Origin: Pseudomonadota bacterium
GTDB lineage: Bacteria; Pseudomonadota; Alphaproteobacteria; Rhizobiales; Rhizobiaceae
DNA: 45,770 nucleotides
Assembly: GCA_023399465.1 (NCBI GenBank)
Contig: JAEWPB010000122.1
Span: 1-45,770 of the forward strand
Reading direction: 5' to 3'
Shown here piece by piece: positions 42,665 through 45,770 of the stretch. Position numbers and translations under genes: made by a program. A model generated the notes under the pieces. The model did not search any database and had not been told where the DNA came from. It saw only the letters and a program-made list of their open reading frames with translations. Each line of letters opens with the position of its first letter. The first letter of the stretch is position 1.

Positions 42665-43566
42665 CATTCCCGACATTGTCTGAACATCAAAAAGGTCTGG
42701 TCATCACCACGATCGGCGGGCTAGCCCTGTCCTGGGATATTCCGCTCATCCATCTCGCCGATGGCGATGTCTGGTCGATTCTAGCCGTTCGCAGCATCAC
42801 CACCTTCACGATGGCAATCCTCATCTGGCTCGTTGTCCGCAGGTTCACCCGGGCCCGCCCGCCACTCGTCCCGGGCTGGATCGGCATCGCCGTCGGCGGC
42901 TTCTACGCACTTGGCACGATGACCTTCCTCGGCGCGGTCTACCACACGTCGACCGCCAATGTCGTGTTCATCCTCGCCTTCACCTCGATGTTTGCCGCCC
43001 TGCTCTCCTGGGTATTCCTCGGCGAACGTCCGTCCACGGCCACGCTGGTGACCATGGTCGTGATGATCGGCGGCGTCGGCACGATCGTTGCCGGCGGCCT
43101 GTCGGCCGGCCACCTCCTTGGCGACGGGCTCGCCGCCCTCTCCGCCCTGTCGCTTGCCGGCGCGATCACCACCGCCCGCGCGTCGAAGCGGGAAATGGGA
43201 TTCGTGTCGCTGGTCGGAACGATCTTTCCGGCCAGTATCGGCTTCGCCTTCGTGATGGCAGGTTCAGGCGGGCTGCAGATCAGCTCTCCGTTCTGGATCG
43301 TCTTCAACGGCGCGGTGATGATGCCGCTCGCCTTTTGGTGCCTGGCGACCGGCCCGCGTTACCTCTCGGCCCCCGAAGTCGGCATGTTCTACCTGCTGGA
43401 AACGATCCTCGCGCCGATCTGGGTATGGATCATCTTTGCCGAAACCCCGAACAGCCAGACCGTGATCGGCGGCTCGATCCTCATCCTTGCCTTGATCGGC
43501 CACTCGATCTGGCAGATGCGGGCGAAGTCTTTGCAGGCTGCAATGGCGGAAGCACCCGCCGCGTAA
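42661..43566 (+). CDS. EamA/DMT family transporter
   Basis: A 301-residue protein with about 10 membrane helices in two EamA repeats (about 12-145 and 155-290), each ending in the pattern seen in FLGERPSTATLVTMVVMIGG and FAETPNSQTVIGGSILILA. DMT transporters export metabolites; the substrate cannot be inferred. It overlaps the leucyltransferase gene in ATGA, so it is translationally coupled to it. Confidence 0.9.
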   Translation: MTFPTLSEHQKGLVITTIGGLALSWDIPLIHLADGDVWSILAVRSITTFTMAILIWLVVRRFTRARPPLVPGWIGIAVGGFYALGTMTFLGAVYHTSTANVVFILAFTSMFAALLSWVFLGERPSTATLVTMVVMIGGVGTIVAGGLSAGHLLGDGLAALSALSLAGAITTARASKREMGFVSLVGTIFPASIGFAFVMAGSGGLQISSPFWIVFNGAVMMPLAFWCLATGPRYLSAPEVGMFYLLETILAPIWVWIIFAETPNSQTVIGGSILILALIGHSIWQMRAKSLQAAMAEAPAA

Positions 43567-43617
43567 CGAAGCCAGACGGGCCTTCAGTGTCCAGCATGCT
43601 CGCCTAATAATAAAGCG

Positions 43618-43648
43618 ACGGCGCCCGCAGGGGCGCCGTTCATGGATT
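43618..43648 (-). terminator. Terminator between EamA gene and parC
   Basis: ACGGCGCCC / GGGCGCCGT (9-bp perfect stem, GCAG loop) lies between the two convergent genes. On the minus strand CGCTTTATTATT follows, so it fits as the parC terminator. Confidence 0.7.
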
Positions 43649-43671
43649 CATCAGAATCGTTTTCCCGGTAC

Positions 43672-45770
<2,099 letters not shown>

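Overview
The window is about 46 kb of high-GC chromosome from an alphaproteobacterium of the Rhizobiaceae (Sinorhizobium/Ensifer, Rhizobium or Shinella type; the genus cannot be fixed from this stretch alone). Pointers are the type-2 ArgC, the COX15-type heme A synthase, the order CBP3-type chaperone / DUF177 / plsX / fabH / ihfA / merR, the linked nrdR-ribD-ribE and ribH-nusB genes, an LdtR-like MarR regulator beside an L,D-transpeptidase, an aspartate-type (magnesium) HemB, and a K+-independent H+-pyrophosphatase. Most of the window is conserved housekeeping DNA; the accessory parts are a polysaccharide locus (7.3-17.0 kb) and a small-gene/secreted-protein region around a tRNA-Pro (17.0-22.6 kb).

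Left part (1-7.2 kb): the end of rpsI and its terminator; an Lrp/AsnC regulator divergent from phenylalanine hydroxylase; an agmatinase-like ureohydrolase; a membrane-anchored LtaS-type sulfatase-fold transferase; argC; heme A synthase; and a DUF2842 protein.

Polysaccharide locus (7.3-17.0 kb): a CelD/FemAB-like acyltransferase, a Wzz/GumC-type co-polymerase with a decayed BY-kinase domain (divergent), then a co-directional run of Wza-like export lipoprotein, GT4 glycosyltransferase, polyisoprenyl-phosphate glycosyl-1-phosphate transferase, Wzy/O-antigen-ligase-type membrane protein, a second GT4 enzyme and a small XRE regulator. From memory, the gene content and order match the unipolar polysaccharide (upp) locus of Agrobacterium tumefaciens and the SMc01790-SMc01796 region of S. 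meliloti, so I read it as an adhesin-polysaccharide locus. A Wzx flippase is not encoded in it.

Small-gene region (17.0-22.6 kb): a candidate small RNA on the minus strand with a C-UUCG-G terminator, several short conserved proteins, a 33-residue membrane peptide with a strong ribosome binding site, a DUF883-like membrane protein, tRNA-Pro(GGG), two small exported proteins and an RTX (calcium-binding nonapeptide) protein that should be exported by a type I system encoded elsewhere.

Right part (22.6-45.8 kb): merR-type regulator, ihfA, fabH, plsX, DUF177 and a cytochrome bc1 assembly chaperone on the minus strand; a BamE-like lipoprotein; hppA; an MFS transporter; nusB, ribH, ribE, ribD, nrdR and glyA, interrupted by a plus-strand cupin/GNAT pair; L,D-transpeptidase and LdtR-like regulator; DUF6163; hemB, RDD protein, aspartate/glutamate leucyltransferase and an EamA transporter; and finally the 3' two thirds or more of parC.

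I did not find a whole new multi-gene defence or biosynthetic system. The items most worth a second look are the candidate sRNA at 17.1 kb, the unannotated 33-residue membrane peptide, the apparently leaderless XRE regulator, the degenerate kinase domain of the chain-length protein, and the missing flippase.
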